Positions 1-12,112 are shown, counted from the first letter of the stretch. The stretch: 64,000 nucleotides of DNA from Enchytraeus crypticus (GCA_905160935.1 CAJHZI010000821.1:154501-218500), one strand, 5' to 3'. Program-made: numbers and translations. The notes: generated from the letters alone by a model not told the origin.

Positions 1-225
1 AGGATATTATAAGTCCCTTAACAATATTTGTTATAATACAGGATGAATGGCAACTCTTTTGTCATGTAACTTGCCTTTTATCATCTAACAAAAATTGTAT
101 TATCTTCATAATATATATGCATATTTTCAAATTCGAATTTTTAATTAAATTCTTATTTCTATTTGAGTTCTGATGAAGCTGCGAAAATATGAGAATTGTC
201 ATCTAGAAGCGACGTCGAGCGTCCT

Positions 226-1068
226 TCAGAGAAGCTGAAACTTTGTCCACTCCTTGCTGTCGATATAGTCCGCTGCCGCTATGGGCGTTGAACCTCTGCC
301 ACTAATGTACGGTGCGCCGTCGATGCTCGAATAAGACATCATGTGACCAGTCATGTGATTGGACATGGGTCCAACGGGTCCAGAGGTCATGTTCATACCA
401 CCGAGCACCGAGCTACCGTACGGAGAGTTTGCCGAATTGACCGGCGTCCTGCTTCCTCCCGTCAACTGCTGGATAGGAGACATGTAATCAACCATCCCGT
501 TACCATAGTAGCTAGATGAAGAATAGCCTCCCTGTCCTTGTCCCAAATAGCCGCTGTTCATAGTGGGGGATTGATTGGGCGCCATGTTGGCGACGTTGTG
601 TGTAGGGTAGGCGTGGTTAACTCGTTGTGATGGGTAGTGGGAGGCGCTACCTGTCATGATATCATTCATCGACGGATGCATGGACGCAGGACTCCACATG
701 GATGGGGAGGTCTCGTATGAGGATCGGCCAGAGAGGGATGATAAGGTTGGACTCTTGATGTAACTCAAACTGTCTGATATCCCTGGTACCCCTCTTGATG
801 ACGAAGAGCCGATTCCAGCCCTACCACCCCCGCTCAGGGTTATCGAGCTTCCGCTCTCGTCACTTGTCTCAGCCGGTGATATCTTGCCGCACTTCCCCTT
901 CGCTCCAGGCGTTGGAGTCAAAGTCCCGGTGGAACTGACGGAGGCAGGACGCTTGCACTGCTGGAGATGAGAGCTACTGCCTCCGCTGCTGCTGCTCGAG
1001 TTCTTTATGACTTGCTCTGCTGCCTTCTGCTGCTGCCGGCACTTAGCTCTTCGGTTCTTAAACCACAC
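226..1068 (-). CDS. otx: Otx homeobox gene, terminal coding exon (second part of homeodomain and C-terminal half)
   Basis: This exon encodes the last 280 residues of an Otx/orthodenticle transcription factor, a nuclear protein that binds TAATCC-type sites and patterns the anterior nervous system in bilaterians. It begins at a splice acceptor (minus strand TGTTCAG, then GTGTGG), so translation enters in phase 0 at homeodomain residue 47: VWFKNRRAKCRQQQ, with Lys at position 50, the hallmark of K50 homeodomains. After the homeodomain come a Ser/Gly-rich linker, a SMWSPASMHPS segment matching the WSP motif of other Otx proteins, and a region rich in Tyr, Asn, Gly and Met. The protein ends in KEWTKFQLL followed by TGA, close to the usual WKFQVL tail. 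No AATAAA is evident on the minus strand before the window edge, so the 3'UTR probably continues outside. The family call is very secure; the organism is unknown. Confidence 0.96.
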   Translation of the reverse strand: MWFKNRRAKCRQQQKAAEQVIKNSSSSSGGSSSHLQQCKRPASVSSTGTLTPTPGAKGKCGKISPAETSDESGSSITLSGGGRAGIGSSSSRGVPGISDSLSYIKSPTLSSLSGRSSYETSPSMWSPASMHPSMNDIMTGSASHYPSQRVNHAYPTHNVANMAPNQSPTMNSGYLGQGQGGYSSSSYYGNGMVDYMSPIQQLTGGSRTPVNSANSPYGSSVLGGMNMTSGPVGPMSNHMTGHMMSYSSIDGAPYISGRGSTPIAAADYIDSKEWTKFQLL

Positions 1069-1845
1069 CTGAACATAATCCATAAACAGCTGATAAGTCA
1101 AACAGAACAAGACTGAACCAAGGAATTGTCTAGATGTTACCGCTCACCACTATATCAGCTCTTTAAAGCCAAAATATTTGATGTTACTATGATAACGAAA
1201 CGTTCAAAGGATTACAAAATAATAACAAACAGAAAGGGTAAAAATGTTACAAATTATGTTGAAGCTTCTACGAAGTCTACAGGGAATGTTGGCTTCAGAG
1301 TCGTCCAATGAGCTCAAGTCAGTCGAAGAGCTTTTCTTCTCGCTATTTGGTTCAATAATGTCTAACTTTCTCTTGAAATCTTTGCAAAAATCAGGATGAT
1401 ACATTCTAAAATATAAAAAATTATATTTTATTGAATCTGTATTTTTAGTACAACTTAATACTCTAAGAAGTTAACAGGAATGACAGCAACGTCCTTTTTT
1501 TCATTTTCGTGAATTAGGTTAGGGACATGTCATAACATTATTAACTTATGCATCTATGTAAAAGGATTCATTCAGAGTAAATTTAAGTTATATTCAAAAT
1601 CAGTTCTGGAGCGAAATGTGTTGAAGGTGGAAGTTAACCGCACTAATTTGGCAAAAATTTCATAACTGAACGATTACTAGAGCCATTCAAATATAGATCT
1701 CATGTCGCTAATGGAAATATTGCATAACTCCCGACATCATTCGAGCAAATTAGAGTTGTGAACTGAACACGCGAGAGGCGCAGATCAAGTAAATCGACAA
1801 ACGTGCTAATAAAGTGCTATTGTAATCTAGACGTAACTGACTTTA

Positions 1846-2638
1846 GACAGGGTGGTTCAGAATAAATGAACTATTTTGAAGGCTAATAACTTACAATTTT
1901 TATCCGAAACGTCTCATATGATACATTAAATTAAATACAATTCCCCTTTCTAACTTTTTACTTGATAAATATCTACGAGATATTCCTACAAATGTTTGAG
2001 AAAGTGCCATCAATCGCCGATATGTAATTTTCACGTCATATGATCGCCTGTATGAAAGTAAACCTGTCATAGTTTATTGAACCGTAGAACTGGCCACCTA
2101 ACAGCCCCCCCCCCTGATTTGAACCCGATTTACTATTCGATTGTTTACTATTGTCTTCAGCAATTAGTCTATCGTGAATCGATACACGACGTTGAACATT
2201 TGAAACAAGTCAATGTTCTCCGCTGGACCCATAGATCAGTCAGGCACTCGATTACTCGGTAAATTGGTCAGTGGTCCCAGCGGGTGAATGCAGTTATTCG
2301 GGCACATGGTGGACACATTGAACATTAGTTCAATTAATTTCCAATTCATTTAGGACATGGATAGAAACTGCAATGCGCTTTCTGAAATAGTTGAGGCATA
2401 ATGCACATAATGTTAAATTCTTTATTTTCACATCTTCAGTTTTCACGCAATATCATTGAAAATTACATATCAGCGACTAATGATAATGCCTCAAATATGT
2501 GTAGTAGTATCTCTTAGATATTTAGCAAGTGAATAGAAAAGAGAATTGTCTTTAATGTAATGTATTTAGTATGAGGTTCGGATAAAAATTGCAAAAGTTA
2601 TTAGCCTTCATTTTCATTTATTCTGGACCACCTTATAC
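1846..2638 (+). mobile_element. Mariner-like DNA transposon, internally deleted, with about 200-bp inverted ends
   Basis: The two ends are imperfect inverted repeats of roughly 200 bp, beginning GGGTGGTTCAGAATAAATGA on the left and reading GGTGGTCCAGAATAAATGA on the complement of the right end. The left end follows a TA dinucleotide, as expected for the mariner/Tc1 superfamily. Between them, around 2080-2325 on the plus strand, is a remnant of the transposase C-terminus: a degraded PPPDLNPIYYSI segment corresponding to the catalytic SPDLNPxDYxxW region, then QLVYRESIHDVEHLKQV and, after a frame change, an NAVIRAHGGHIEH tail. A poly-C run disturbs the catalytic segment. The N-terminal half of the transposase is absent, so the copy is non-autonomous. 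Confidence 0.8.
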
Positions 2639-3601
2639 TTAATTAACTGTACTCATTAATTTAAATTTGCGATCTTATCATCTCCGTAAAAATTGTGCTG
2701 TAATTAATGTGAGAATTTCAGAAATTGAAGTCCTAAATTTCAGCTAACATTTAGAAAGTTTTGTTCGGATATCTTTCTGAAGAAGAAAGGTCTGAAATGT
2801 CTATCAACAGAGACAAAAAATCTATTCAAACGTTTGAAAAAAAAACAATTTTTAGTTTATTAGCATTAAAGTCGAACGCAACAAATGACCTAAAACTCAA
2901 CATGTACTGGAAATCATGATTTAATTACTAGAAAAATGAAATGAATTTTTTAAAAATTGATTCAGACATAAGACATAGGATTTTACACGTGCTAAGAGCG
3001 CTTGAGTGACTAGAGCTTGGTAGATATAGGCTGTGGTGGTTATTATGACAAGAGAAATTGCTGATACGAGTAGGGTGCTAGGATACAGCGTGAAGATGAT
3101 TGATGGTACGGGAAGGGTGTTAAAATACACAGGAATGAAGTTAGGGAAGACAGAGAAAATCAGCAGCTGTCCAAGTATCACGTTACATAAAGCACTATTT
3201 GTCGAACATCAATGAGCGGCCAGTGGTATAGCTTTCCATCACCCTTCTCCAACAGTGGTACTCTTTGCAATGCAGGCGTACTGTAAATGAGGTAATAACG
3301 TTCGCACAATGCTAACAAAAATCACCAAAAAGCAGAATACATGTATGTTATTCTATCCGAGCGATGACTCCGTACAGTGATATACATAGATATATTTTCA
3401 GTGCATAGATATTTTTATTTATCTGCCATGAGTGGCGAATATTGAATACTTACTGGAGTAGATTTATATTAGACTTATATCTTATTACTTATTATACTAC
3501 AGCTGTCATTCCAGGTTATGCATTAATCGAATAGATTCATATCTCTGATCTCTACATTTAAATATTATTAAACTCTCAGTCATCAGTATTATTGCTCCGG
3601 C

Positions 3602-3727
3602 TGGAGCCAGTGGCGATATCGGTAAGATACTCGACCGCGGATCAGTACGTGAGGGGTTCAAATCCTGGGCTCTCCCGTCACTGACATCGCTTTCGAGTGA
3701 GGAAACTGACGTTAACATTAGCTTTTT
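3602..3727 (+). repeat. tRNA-derived SINE (family A)
   Basis: The copy has a box A-like TGGCGATATCGGTAAG, a box B GGTTCAAATCC, then the tail CGAGTGAGGAAACTGACGTT. It is one of about ten copies in the window and lies in the Otx homeodomain intron, opposite in orientation to the gene. Confidence 0.85.
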
Positions 3728-3862
3728 TCCTAATATCATTTCTCTATTGCTTACATTAATCATAATAATCTTACTATAACTGCCTTCCTTAAAGCGATCT
3801 TCATATTCACCCAAAGCCTAACAAATTTAATTCTTTCTCAATTTAATTTCTAAAGTAAACTA

Positions 3863-4081
<219 letters not shown>

Positions 4082-4805
4082 CTAAGAGGCTGGTAGGTTT
4101 TAGCATGAATCTGATTCTTGCTAGTGCAGTGCAGTCAAATACGTAAAAATATGAATACAATATGTATTTCATATTCTGTAGAACTCTTCGTGCCATTTTT
4201 AAATGCATCTATGTATTGAAGCGTCTATTCTTATGACCTTATGAATAGAATAAAAATCGAGAAATGGGCCGTTAAACAGCATGAAATAGAAAACAGATAC
4301 TAGCGAAAAGCGTGAAAATCACCCAAACGCTTAAATTGAACTGGCTTTTGTTTTACAAGAGCGAACAACGCTAGAGTTGCTTTTTAGAGACCATCTATTG
4401 AATTTCTGAATATTAATTGTTTCCATTATATTGCTTGATCTTGCTTTATCGTCACATACTTAAGCAGTATTGACTAAATTTGAACAGTTGACATTATTTA
4501 TAACCAAATATTTTGCAATAGTCATTTATTCATGGATTGGATAGGCTAACTGCAATTTTTTATCACTGGATAATGTAAATATTATTCACCAGATGTCACT
4601 ACATACAAATTCTATAATCAACAGATTTTGATCTTCAGAACGTCTTATTTCCAAATCCTTGTATACAAATTCTCACAGCCACCTAGATCTACCGAAATAT
4701 ATCTACACTAGACAAGACATCTCTGTGCCGACTTTAAATTAGTGCGAGAAATTGGCGAAAATTCAGTAGTAATCAATTGATCGATTAAACATATAAAATA
4801 GTATG

Positions 4806-4880
4806 TTAGTGACGGGGAGAGCACTTGATTTAAACATTGCACCCATTGATCCGCAACCGGACAATCTCCCAGCTGCTATT
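4806..4880 (-). repeat. Degraded fragment of SINE family A
   Basis: The segment resembles the body of SINE A in reverse (GTTAGTGACGGGGAGAGC, CCATTGATCCGC), with more divergence than the neighbouring copy at 4891-5010. The two form a tandem in the same orientation. Confidence 0.55.
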
Positions 4881-4890
4881 ACTACTAAAA

Positions 4891-5010
4891 GCTGGTAAAG
4901 CTAATTTCTCACTCGAAAGCGATGTCAGTGACGGGATGGCCCAGGATTTGAACCCCGCTCATACTGATCCGCGGTGGAGTATCTTACCGACTTCGCCACT
5001 GGCTCCGGCC
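4891..5010 (-). repeat. tRNA-derived SINE (family A)
   Basis: Read on the minus strand it has the family head, box B (complement GGATTTGAACC on plus) and tail (ACTCGAAAGCGATGTCAGTG on plus). Its 5' head is followed by a short inverted copy of itself (see the inverted head feature). Confidence 0.85.
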
Positions 5011-5025
5011 GTGGCGAAGTCGGTA
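4983..5025. repeat. Inverted head at a SINE 5' end
   Basis: TTACCGACTTCGCCA and its perfect complement TGGCGAAGTCGGTAA flank a 13-base spacer. The SINE A 5' end is thus joined to a truncated inverted copy of the same head. Confidence 0.85.
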
Positions 5026-5031
5026 AACCAT

Positions 5032-5095
5032 CATTGAAGACATTAAACCAGTAGTAGTAACTACTAGTACTACTACTGGTTTAATGTCCTCAATG
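5032..5095. repeat. Near-perfect palindrome, 28-bp arms
   Basis: The left arm begins CATTGAAGACATTAAACCAG and the right arm is its complement with one mismatch, around an 8-base spacer. It directly follows the inverted SINE head. Confidence 0.9.
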
Positions 5096-6215
5096 CTTAC
5101 TAATTAACACGTAATAGTCAAATACAATTCTGGATCATTGGGCGCTTCTTAAATTGGTCTACAACGGCTGAAATATGGCTGATGATTTATTTTCTAAACG
5201 GTTTGTTCAGCTGATATTCTGTTTACTCTTGAGACGGTTGAAAGAAAACTCTGCATTAACCTGTACGTAACGATTTATAAGCAACGATTATTCACTCAAA
5301 CCATTCAAAGATCGATTTCTCTTTCTAAACGCTGGCTTCTAATTGATGCTGTCAAGATTGACACGCTAATAACCCCAGTGTCCTCAACAGAGCAACGTCT
5401 TACAACTGGCTCCCTCCACCGAGGCGCTTTGATCTCTCCACTCGTGATCACACGCTCCGATAACTGAGAGCAGCGATTCATCGCATTGCTTTCAACTGAG
5501 CTGAGTAGTTAAATAGGTGCTCGTTCACTTAATTAGCGCTACATTTGTTCACATAAACGGCGAGAGTTGCAATGCAGCAGCGAGTATCTTTCTGTGTGTA
5601 GACGACCTGAGCCGCGCGATCTCTCCACACAGATTAGACAGGCAGCGGAAGCGTAGTGCGCGCCAACAATACAACATGGCGGTATATTTAGCATATACTC
5701 GGCGGAGGTCAATGGATGGCAACTGTTATAGCTGGTAATATTCAATTAGCCGTTTCTTTGTTATTGATTGTGTGCACGGCTACATGAGGTTCTTGTTGAT
5801 TTGAAATGAACAACGGCTGTCCATTAAATGATGTTCAGTATCTCTGAATGATCAGTTGTAAGATTTGAGTTATGAATTAATGTACTGTGATCTTAATGCA
5901 AAAGATATTAAAAAGCAAAATGTAGGTCCTAAGAAGCCCTGTTTTAAAAATATTCACATATTTAAATAATTTTAATGTGGTAAGTTAATAACAGATCCAT
6001 TTAATACTCATTTTGCGAGCGTTTAGCCGGCAAGTTAAAAATGTTGCTAATTAACAGTGAGTGCTCTATAAAGTCTTATAAGGTCGTCAAAAGAAAGAAA
6101 CGAACAATAATAAAGGGCGTTGTACAATAATCCTGTCAATAACTTTCGTTCTTCGCTGTGTAAGAATTTTTAAAGTAAGATTGATAACGAATTAAAGGAA
6201 TCTGAATATAGCTTC

Positions 6216-6480
6216 ACTCAATTGCAGACTACTCAACTCAGCTTTCCTTTAACACACGCTTCACTGTGGTCATCTAGAGACATTCCGTTATCACACGGAC
6301 ACCACGAGCTGAGGCCTGCCTGTGACTGGAATTACTCCAGCGTTCAGCTGATTTGCATAAACAACTCCTTCCCCCAACTTACTCCGGCAAAGAGTGGCAG
6401 TATTTGCTTAAGACTCATCGTCACGGGTCGACTATCATCCCGAACCATACGATGTCTGTCAATACGACCCTCTTCAGTCA
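6216..6480. promoter_or_regulatory. Candidate cis-regulatory stretch with POU octamer and E-box
   Basis: A stretch of more balanced base composition inside the Otx intron carries an E-box CAGCTG (6345-6350) directly followed by ATTTGCATAA (6351-6360), an octamer-type POU site. The motifs are seen; enhancer function is only inferred. Confidence 0.25.
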
Positions 6481-6802
6481 GCTAGTACCGTCACACTGCA
6501 ACAACTCTAAACATGCTTGAGTCAGAAATGCCTTGAGTACTTTAAACGTTATCAAGTGGAATGCTAAGAAAGTCAGACTTGACACTATGCGTGACATAAG
6601 TGTATGCCTACTATATATAGTAAGAAACGCCGAAGTCCAAAAATACGCTAATAAAGCAAAGTGGAAAACAAAGCTTCCGCAAAAGTGACGAAGTAACATA
6701 AAAGAAGTTGAATTAGAATATTAAGCCTAAATATAATGTACGAATAAAATTTAACCACTGTGGAAATATTGCACTGCTTAAGCAGACATATTTATTTACG
6801 AT

Positions 6803-7075
6803 CATCATCATGATCATCTTCCTTTTAATTCCAGTTTAACTAGGGTCGGGATACGAATGGACCTTCTCCACTTCTCTATGTCCATACCATATCAAAATTA
6901 GCTCTTCCATTCGTTTTATAAAATTTTGTAGCAATCTCTGGAGCCCAGGCGCTCACCAACCGAACGCCCTTCTGACGTTGGTTTGAATCTTAGTGCTTTA
7001 GTTACCTTCAACGACACGTGCAGTCAGAGGTTGGTCTATTCTTCAAACAACCTGGACACAACACGGGGAACGAGA
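6803..7075 (+). repeat. Dispersed repeat D, copy 1 (about 270 bp)
   Basis: The segment is similar over its length to 13021-13286. Shared blocks include CATTCGTTTTATAAAATTTT, GCTCACCAACCGAA, CTGACGTTGGTTTG and ACGACACGTGCAGTCA. The GTTGGTTTGAATC part looks like a tRNA box B, so this may be another SINE type. Strand is arbitrary. Confidence 0.75.
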
Positions 7076-8184
7076 CATATTTATTTACGATAATTATAAA
7101 ATAATCTACTTCCAATGGAAGAAAAATAAAAAAGAGGAGAGAAAGAGTTCAAATTATAAACTCGAAACTAAGATTTTACGCCTATTTCTAAGCTATCTCT
7201 TTTTCTCGGCTTCTCCTTCTCGATCCCTATATTAATCAACCAAATCTGAGTCTATCTTACTTACATACCGGTTACAATAAAAAGATTATGCATCTCTAGG
7301 TCTGCCATTGAACAGTACATTTGATCAGAGATTTTATTCGATTGAAGCAACTATTATCTGTGACAAAAGTCACAGATATTGCAAATAAAAAATTGATTTA
7401 TTTCATATTAAATTATTATAGACACCGTTTATGTAAATTCAAACTATTCAAATTGTGAAAATACTATTCTAAAGCTTTGACAGATTCTTTTCGCACTTAA
7501 TAGAAATTCTTTTACTCTTTTAACGGTACCTACTGTATTTCTTGATAGTCATAATAAATAATTCTTGCTTCTCTTTGTATTTGGGCTGAGTAACATAATT
7601 TTTACTACTAAATCCTATCCTCTGTGTGTTTTATCATCGTCTAGGGATCCCTTCTAATCATTATAAATATATAAAAATGCATCTCTAAGTCAATTTCTAT
7701 AATCTACATAAGATCTCATATTTCATGAAATTTAAATGCGAAATTACTTTGGACGAATCTTTATTTTTATTTATATGGTCGTCCCTGACATCAATCCTGA
7801 ATTTAAAAAAAACAAAGATATTTATTACGTTTACAAGCATTATCATGAATCACCCTATCTCCGCTCAAGCTGATCCTACATTCTTTTCTTTGCTAAATTA
7901 TGTTCGTAGACCTGGAAACGGTATTATACGGTTCAAATTTATCGATACGACATCATAGAATTGTCTGCCAGTTGACTCCCAAACTTGAATCTTAATTGTC
8001 TGTGACCTACAATATTTCAGATAGCTCCTTTTCTCAGTTCAGTACGATAAAAATTAGGCCTACTTCGTAACTTTGTCGTAACTGTGCAGATGCATATTTC
8101 ATTTAAAAAGGCGCTACCGTCATCTAGCATTGTCACTGTGAAATAAAAATAAATTCATATTATTTTCTTATTTAATAATAATTT

Positions 8185-8574
8185 TACTGCTACTGCTTTA
8201 CAGCAGTAGCAGGCGTTGGAAATTTGGATTTGGAGAAGAATGGAGAGGATTAGCTGGACTCAAAAGGTTACAAATGAGGAAGTTCTGAAGAGAGTTGGCA
8301 CAGATACACAGTTGATTAATGTATTAAGAAATAGGAGGAAGAGTTGGATAGGACACATTCAAAGGGGGGAAGGTCTATTAAAAGAGGTCATAGAAGGTAG
8401 AATGGAAGGAAAAAGAGGCAGAGGCAGGCCGAGATTAGGTACGTTAGATGATTTAAAGACCCACTCATATGTGGAAATGAAGAGGAAGGCGGAAAACAGA
8501 GAAGATTGGAGGCGTTATATACCATGGACCTGTCAGTAGGCAGTTCACTAAGAGAGAGAGAGAGAGAGAGAGAG
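8185..8574 (+). mobile_element. 5'-truncated LINE, reverse transcriptase C-terminus with (AG)n tail
   Basis: An open frame at about 8216-8539 encodes WRRMERISWTQKVTNEEVLK and RRKSWIGHIQRGEGLLKEVI, then MEGKRGRGRPRL and ends near WRRYIPWTCQ. This matches the far C-terminal tail of endonuclease/reverse-transcriptase LINEs common in invertebrates. The core RT domain is missing, so this is a 5' truncation. After the stop, CAGTTCACTA leads directly into 24 bases of (AG)n, which acts as the 3' tail. Two related copies lie at 21490-21607 and 22005-22248. The clade is not certain. Confidence 0.8.
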
Positions 8575-8941
8575 CTTTACTGCATCTAAAATTCATTTTC
8601 AGCGTGTTCTGGTTTTACTGTCAGGCGCTTTTGCTGTTCGTGACGCAACGTCTCCGCAGTCTGTATGAAGCTAAATTACTTACCGCAAATTCTATATTTC
8701 AAAGCATAAATTTCAATTTAGAGATCAATCATTTAACTTAGCCATTTTGGTTTTATTTTTTCTTTATATCTATCTATATCTTATACATTTTCTTACGGTT
8801 AGTGTGTACTCTTATTAGTTCAAAATGCTTTATTTTCATAAGACAATAGTTATTTTTCTTTAGCAATATTAATCAAACGGTTTATTCCAGTCTTTTGTTG
8901 TTCTTATTTCTTTCTACTTTGTGTTCGAGCAACTCTATATT

Positions 8942-9068
8942 TCTATTATAAACTAAAACTCTATATATAACTCCATATATAACTAGATATATAACTCTAA
9001 ATATAACTCTAAATATAACTCTCTATATAACTCTATATATAACTCTATATATAACCCTCTATTTCTAT
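8942..9068 (+). repeat. Degenerate short tandem repeat (ATAACTCTATAT type)
   Basis: About nine imperfect units of 12-14 bp based on TATATAACTCTA. Confidence 0.7.
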
Positions 9069-10370
9069 TATAAAACTCTCTCTTATTTCTGCTCATTCGT
9101 AACATACTATATTCATATATACTGTTGCCTGAGATGGAGTGAATCGGTTGATAATTCTTATGGTGCTTAAAATGTTGCTGATATCATCTGCAGATGATGA
9201 AGAGGTCGTTGCACCATTAAGCCTTTAAATATTTATGCGTGTGTCTGAGATGAGTTATCTTATTAATCTATCTCATAATATCTTACTATGAACCTTAAAA
9301 CTTAAAATTTATCGTATTATATCTTACTCTCTAACTTATTAATCTATCTTATTATATCATGATTGACAAAGATAGATATTAGAAGAGGCGTTTAGTCTGG
9401 ATGAATGACATAAGAATCAATAAAAATCAGAAGTTTTGATTATATACCTTTTTTTTTTTTTTTTGCTATATATCTTTAAACTAACTTAGGATATGTCACT
9501 ATGGAAATAAATTGACACTGGCACTTCTTCTGAAGCAGCAAACATTAGCATGGTAAAACTTTGTACGCGCTAGGTGAAACCAAACTCAAAAATTCAAGCG
9601 TCTACTACATGTACCTCTGCTATACGTGAATATATGCAAATAGACGCAGGTTTACTAGAAAGTACGTTGAACTATTGTTCGGCAATCAATTACCACTGAC
9701 AACCTTTGCGCTTTTCACCATTCAGCCTTCAAATACGATTCGAGTTAGTTACTAAGAATCCAACATTTACTTCACACAATGAGCAACGTCTACGTGAATA
9801 TGCCGACTTTCCTTAGAATAACATTTTGTCGAAAAGATCTCTGAATACCACGAAAAGAAAGCCCATAAAGCATCGTCAACTGCATAATGGTATCAGGTTA
9901 AGTTATAGTTTTGTATAGTTGTAGTATTTTTATATACGTAATATATTACTTTATAGTATGTAATGCACTAATAAAGTGTAGTATTTAATGCAATAATAAA
10001 AGTGGTTACATGCTTACATACTTTCGATATAAAACATTTACGTCAAACTTAGCTTTAGGGTTTTGAATTTTAAAGGCGTATATTATACATCTACAGTACG
10101 CATGTGACTGAATTTCGTATACTATAAATTGGCCTACGATTCATTTTCACTATAATATTTAACGTATTTTAAGGCATCAGTTTTTTTTCTCATAAACTAT
10201 AGGGCCTACTTCGATGGATAGGCAGAGTATTGATCCATGAGTAAGAAACAAAATTATTTTACATATAGCCTAACGAGTCATTGTAACATAGATTGAAAGC
10301 TGTAACTTATTGTGTCATGTGCATGAGGTATTCTTGTATGATTTCAATTTAAAAATAAATATTTTATATA

Positions 10371-10488
10371 AAGCTAATGTTAAATTTAGTTTCCTCATTC
10401 TAAGGCGATGTCAAATACGGGCCAGACCAAGATTTGAATCCCACACATACTGACGGTAGAATATCTTACCGACATCGCCACTGGCTAG
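10371..10488 (-). repeat. tRNA-derived SINE (family A), diverged
   Basis: It has a diverged tail (TTTAGTTTCCTCATTC on plus), box B region GATTTGAATCCC and head CTTACCGACATCGCCACTGG. Arms of 13 bp (ATCGCCACTGGCT / AGTCAGTGGCGAT, one mismatch) form an inverted head reaching to 10502. Confidence 0.8.
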
Positions 10489-10897
10489 AGTCAGTGGCGA
10501 TAAGAGTGGATGTCTGTAGGAGCAATGTCTGTAAGAATGGCGATGTTAATATCCTACTTATATTTGCATTAGAATTCGATAATCTACTTTAAGTCCAAGG
10601 CCTTCTTCAGACGAAGAAATTGACTATAGATCTTCCTCTGACGAAGAAATTGACTTTAAATTCAGTTTATTTTTGTTGGGAATAGGCGACATCAGTTGAC
10701 AACCAAACATATCTCAGCTAACGTTAGCACTTTGAAAGCTCGAGATTGTAAACCTTGAAATTGACTCGCTCCTGATTTAATCTAGTATCAAAGCCACTTT
10801 CATGACTTCGCTCAGCATGTCCAGAATTATCATAAAATATACCACTTTGATTTGAAATACAATTAAATAAACAATGCGCTATAATAAGATAAAATAT

Positions 10898-10960
10898 ATA
10901 ATTATAATAATAATAATCGTCCGTTTACTCAGACAAGGATGATGTCAGGGACGTCCCCCC
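10898..10960 (-). repeat. SINE family B tail fragment
   Basis: On plus it reads an AAT run, then CGTCCGTTTACTCAG and GATGATGTCAGGGACGTCCC, the complement of the family B 3' domain. Confidence 0.8.
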
Positions 10961-11224
10961 ATCACATGTCACTACAAATCGATATATTCTGTACTATACA
11001 GTGTATATAACGCAGTTCATCCATGCTGTGTCTGGATCAATGAAGGACATACCTGCCGTAAACATCACAGTTCACACGTCGTCAATTAATAAGAGACAGC
11101 TATGCAAGAACTGAGGAACTGAAGAGGACAACGGCTAAACACCTCAGAATCAAGTATTTTCAAGCAATTGGCCAATTTAAATTGTGTAAAAGACATAGCC
11201 TTTTGGAACGTGTTAATATACGAT

Positions 11225-11330
11225 CGATGGGGAGCTCATTGTGGAGCGAGCCAGCATACTTTGAATAAGAATAGTTATCAAAGATCTGCCACTGCCACAG
11301 GGCGGAACAATAGAGAAGGAGAAAGATAGA
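11225..11330 (+). repeat. Repeat with GA-rich 3' end (possible LINE 3' fragment)
   Basis: It shares GGAGCGAG..AGCA.ACTTTGA.TA.GAATA and CTGCCACTG blocks with 53190-53310 and ends in a GA-rich run. A weak relative lies at 16950-17035. Confidence 0.45.
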
Positions 11331-11460
11331 TGACGCTGAAAATCAATTTGAAGGCCATAAACACTGGTGCTTTGACAGGAATCTCAATATGAATGTTCAG
11401 CTACAAGTTAAGCTTTTTAAAGCATCATTAATTATCAATGTTATCAAGTCTTGTGATGAA

Positions 11461-11511
11461 AATCTCGGACATTCACTAGACATTATCCCTGTCTGGTGAA
11501 TGTCCGAGATT
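11461..11511. repeat. Palindrome, 22-bp arms
   Basis: AATCTCGGACATTCACTAGA starts the left arm. The right arm matches in complement with one mismatch across a 7-base spacer. The arm sequence also resembles part of the repeat at 17535-17560. Confidence 0.9.
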
Positions 11512-12112
11512 GTACTCTCTGCTAAGCTCTGCCGGTAATTGATCCCAGGACCTCAGAAACAACCATTAAATTTTCGTGACTTAATTTGCCGCACTTAGAC
11601 ACAGCGCTAAATAAACTTTGTAAATTAAATGCATTACTGTTAAAATAATCGATTTATTACGCTGTGTAGCTTATAGTATACATGTAAGTCTGAAGGAAGA
11701 CTGTAAGATAAGGCACCTTGGATTTTAAATTAGCAGTGAATTACAACGTATTTATATTAAGTTATTTTATAGGTACAAAAAAGTGCAGGAATTGAACTAT
11801 TAAATAAAATGAAAAATATGTAGTCTAAAGCAGAAGAGAAACTGTTAAAGTTGTTCCGCAGAGATTGGCGCACCAGGCGAAACAGTATTATAGCAACTCC
11901 TTTATTCGATAAATAGGCCTACGCGTAGTTCGAAATACATGCTTGTATATATCTATATTTTGAAAGCTTCATAAAATTTAGTAGTAATGATAAAAATTAT
12001 CCTTAATAAGAAATAATTTATCTTCATGAAAGCATAAAGGTACGCAATTTGAAGGGTAGTGAAGTGAATCTTCTGAAACAGATACAAATGGGTAAGAATA
12101 AATCCTTTATTC

